A stretch of 30,196 bases of DNA from JBFWQM01 sp050249455 (GTDB lineage Bacteria; Pseudomonadota; Alphaproteobacteria; MPNO01; VGEU01), in contig JBFWQM010000029.1 of assembly GCA_050249455.1 (NCBI GenBank), positions 1 to 30,196 of the forward strand. The letters run 5' to 3'. The notes under the pieces are model-generated. The model ran no database searches, was not told the DNA's origin, and saw nothing but the letters and a program-made list of their open reading frames with translations. Position numbers and translations under genes: made by a program. This document shows positions 29,358 to 30,196 of this stretch, piece after piece; within the stretch, counting starts at the first letter, position 1, and the number at the start of each line of letters is the position of its first letter.

Positions 29358-30196
29358 ATGTTCCTGAAGAGCGCCTGGTACGCCGCCGCGTTCGCCGAGG
29401 ATCTCAACCACGCCCTGCTGCCGCGCACCATCGTCGGCGAGCGGCTGGTGCTGTGGCGGCGCGCCGACGGCACGCCGGCGGCGCTGGAGGATTCCTGCGC
29501 CCACCGCCGGCTGCCGCTGTCCATGGGCAAGCTCGACGGCGACAACCTGCAGTGCGCCTATCACGGCATCGTCTATGACGGCGGCGGCCGCTGCGTGCGC
29601 GTGCCGGGCGAGGCGCGGGTGCCCGAAGGCGCCGGCGTGCGCGCCTACCCGGTGGTGGAGCGCTGGGGTTTCGTGTGGGTGTGGACGGGCGAGGCGGCCG
29701 CGGCCGACCCGGCGCTGATCCCCGACTTCAGCGCGGCGGAGGCGCCGGGCTGGCTCAGCGCCAACCTGCACCTCAAGCTGAAGGCGTTCTATCAGCTCCA
29801 CCTCGACAACCTGCTCGATCTCTCGCACATCGGCTTCGTCCACGCGACCACCACCGGCAACGCCGCGGTGGTGGAGCAGGGGGCGGTCGCCACGGAGTGC
29901 GACGGCGAGACGGTCTATGTCCGCCGCCGCCAGCACGACATCCCGCCGCCGGCGATGTTCGCGGAGTTCGGCAAGTTCGACGGCCGCGTCGACATGTGGC
30001 AGATCACCGAATGGAAGGCGCCGTGCTACGTGCGCCTCAACTACGGCGCGGTGCCGACCGGCAAGCCGGTGCCGGCGGAGCCGGGGCTCTACTGGACCAA
30101 CGGCGACTGGGGCTTCCGCGTCTTCCAGTGCTCGACGCCGGAGACCGAGCGCACGACGCACCAGTTCCGCTGCATCAAGTTCGACCCGCGCGGCGC
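29358..30196 (+). CDS. Rieske (2Fe-2S) aromatic ring-hydroxylating oxygenase, VanA-like, 3' truncated by window
   Basis: 279 codons present, reading off the window end. The Rieske centre is C47-x-H49...C66-x2-H69 ('DSCAHRRLPLSMGKLDGDNLQCAYHG'), and the mononuclear iron site is in 'FYQLHLDNLLDLSHIGFVH' (Asp150/154, His157, His162). Start MFLKSAWYAAAFAEDL and the 'LPLSMG' spacer are the style of vanillate O-demethylase (VanA) and related Rieske monooxygenases; the C-terminal VanA_C part is partly missing. GGGAGG lies 6 bases before the ATG. Needs a reductase partner, not seen here. Divergent from paralogue 2. Confidence 0.93.
   Translation, partial: MFLKSAWYAAAFAEDLNHALLPRTIVGERLVLWRRADGTPAALEDSCAHRRLPLSMGKLDGDNLQCAYHGIVYDGGGRCVRVPGEARVPEGAGVRAYPVVERWGFVWVWTGEAAAADPALIPDFSAAEAPGWLSANLHLKLKAFYQLHLDNLLDLSHIGFVHATTTGNAAVVEQGAVATECDGETVYVRRRQHDIPPPAMFAEFGKFDGRVDMWQITEWKAPCYVRLNYGAVPTGKPVPAEPGLYWTNGDWGFRVFQCSTPETERTTHQFRCIKFDPRG

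Overview
The window is high-GC chromosomal DNA (roughly 70% G+C by eye) from an alphaproteobacterium, probably of the Rhodospirillales/Caulobacter side of the class. This is inferred from gene order: hemE next to the pyruvate-phosphate-dikinase regulator gene (ppsR, the RP001 homologue), then maf-aroE-coaE-dnaQ-secB, then a Tim44-like gene, mltA, Smr, hslUV and hisBHAFE. That is the block that surrounds the replication origin in Caulobacter, Rickettsia and relatives. Genes are dense and many pairs overlap by 1-4 bases (ATGA/GTGA), as expected for translational coupling.

Layout. (1) 1-3923, plus strand: the end of an unidentified gene, an O6-methylguanine-DNA methyltransferase, a quinone oxidoreductase, and a membrane hybrid histidine kinase preceded by a perfect CtrA-type site. 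(2) 3949-7916, minus strand: rho, hemJ, hemH (with [2Fe-2S]-type cysteines) and hemE. (3) 7917-8312: a gene-free stretch that I interpret as the chromosomal replication origin. It carries seven perfect ATCCCC/GGGGAT hexamers plus two near copies in mixed orientation and an AT-rich patch beside hemE. Genes on both sides point away from it. (4) 8313-11960, plus strand: ppsR-maf-aroE-coaE-dnaQ. (5) 11978-13515, minus strand: fxsA-histidine phosphatase and secB. (6) 13673-17082, plus strand: tim44-like, mltA, a phytase-like esterase-domain protein and an Smr protein. (7) 17166-19827: an orphan Tat-type family-5 solute-binding protein convergent with a 4,5-dihydroxyphthalate-decarboxylase-like gene, separated by an intrinsic terminator. 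(8) 20083-22787, minus strand: a cNMP-like/FHA protein, hslV and hslU. (9) 22949-28033, plus strand: hisB, DUF2628, hisH, GNAT, hisA, hisF, then (after a reverse-strand membrane gene) hisE and a HIT protein. (10) 28034-30196: a complex palindromic repeat cluster, a second dihydroxyphthalate-decarboxylase-like gene and, divergent from it, a VanA-type Rieske oxygenase cut by the window end.

Most of the window is conserved housekeeping: heme synthesis, transcription termination, replication proofreading, shikimate and CoA steps, protein export, HslUV proteolysis and histidine biosynthesis. The accessory material is the sensor kinase, the two decarboxylase/binding-protein-like paralogues, the orphan solute-binding protein and the Rieske oxygenase. 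The last group suggests uptake or catabolism of an aromatic acid. The most interesting non-coding signals are the ATCCCC array in the presumed origin, the nested palindrome before the solute-binding protein, a short reading frame before hisB, and the branched palindrome cluster near 28.1-28.2 kb. No tRNA, rRNA, CRISPR array or insertion sequence was seen.
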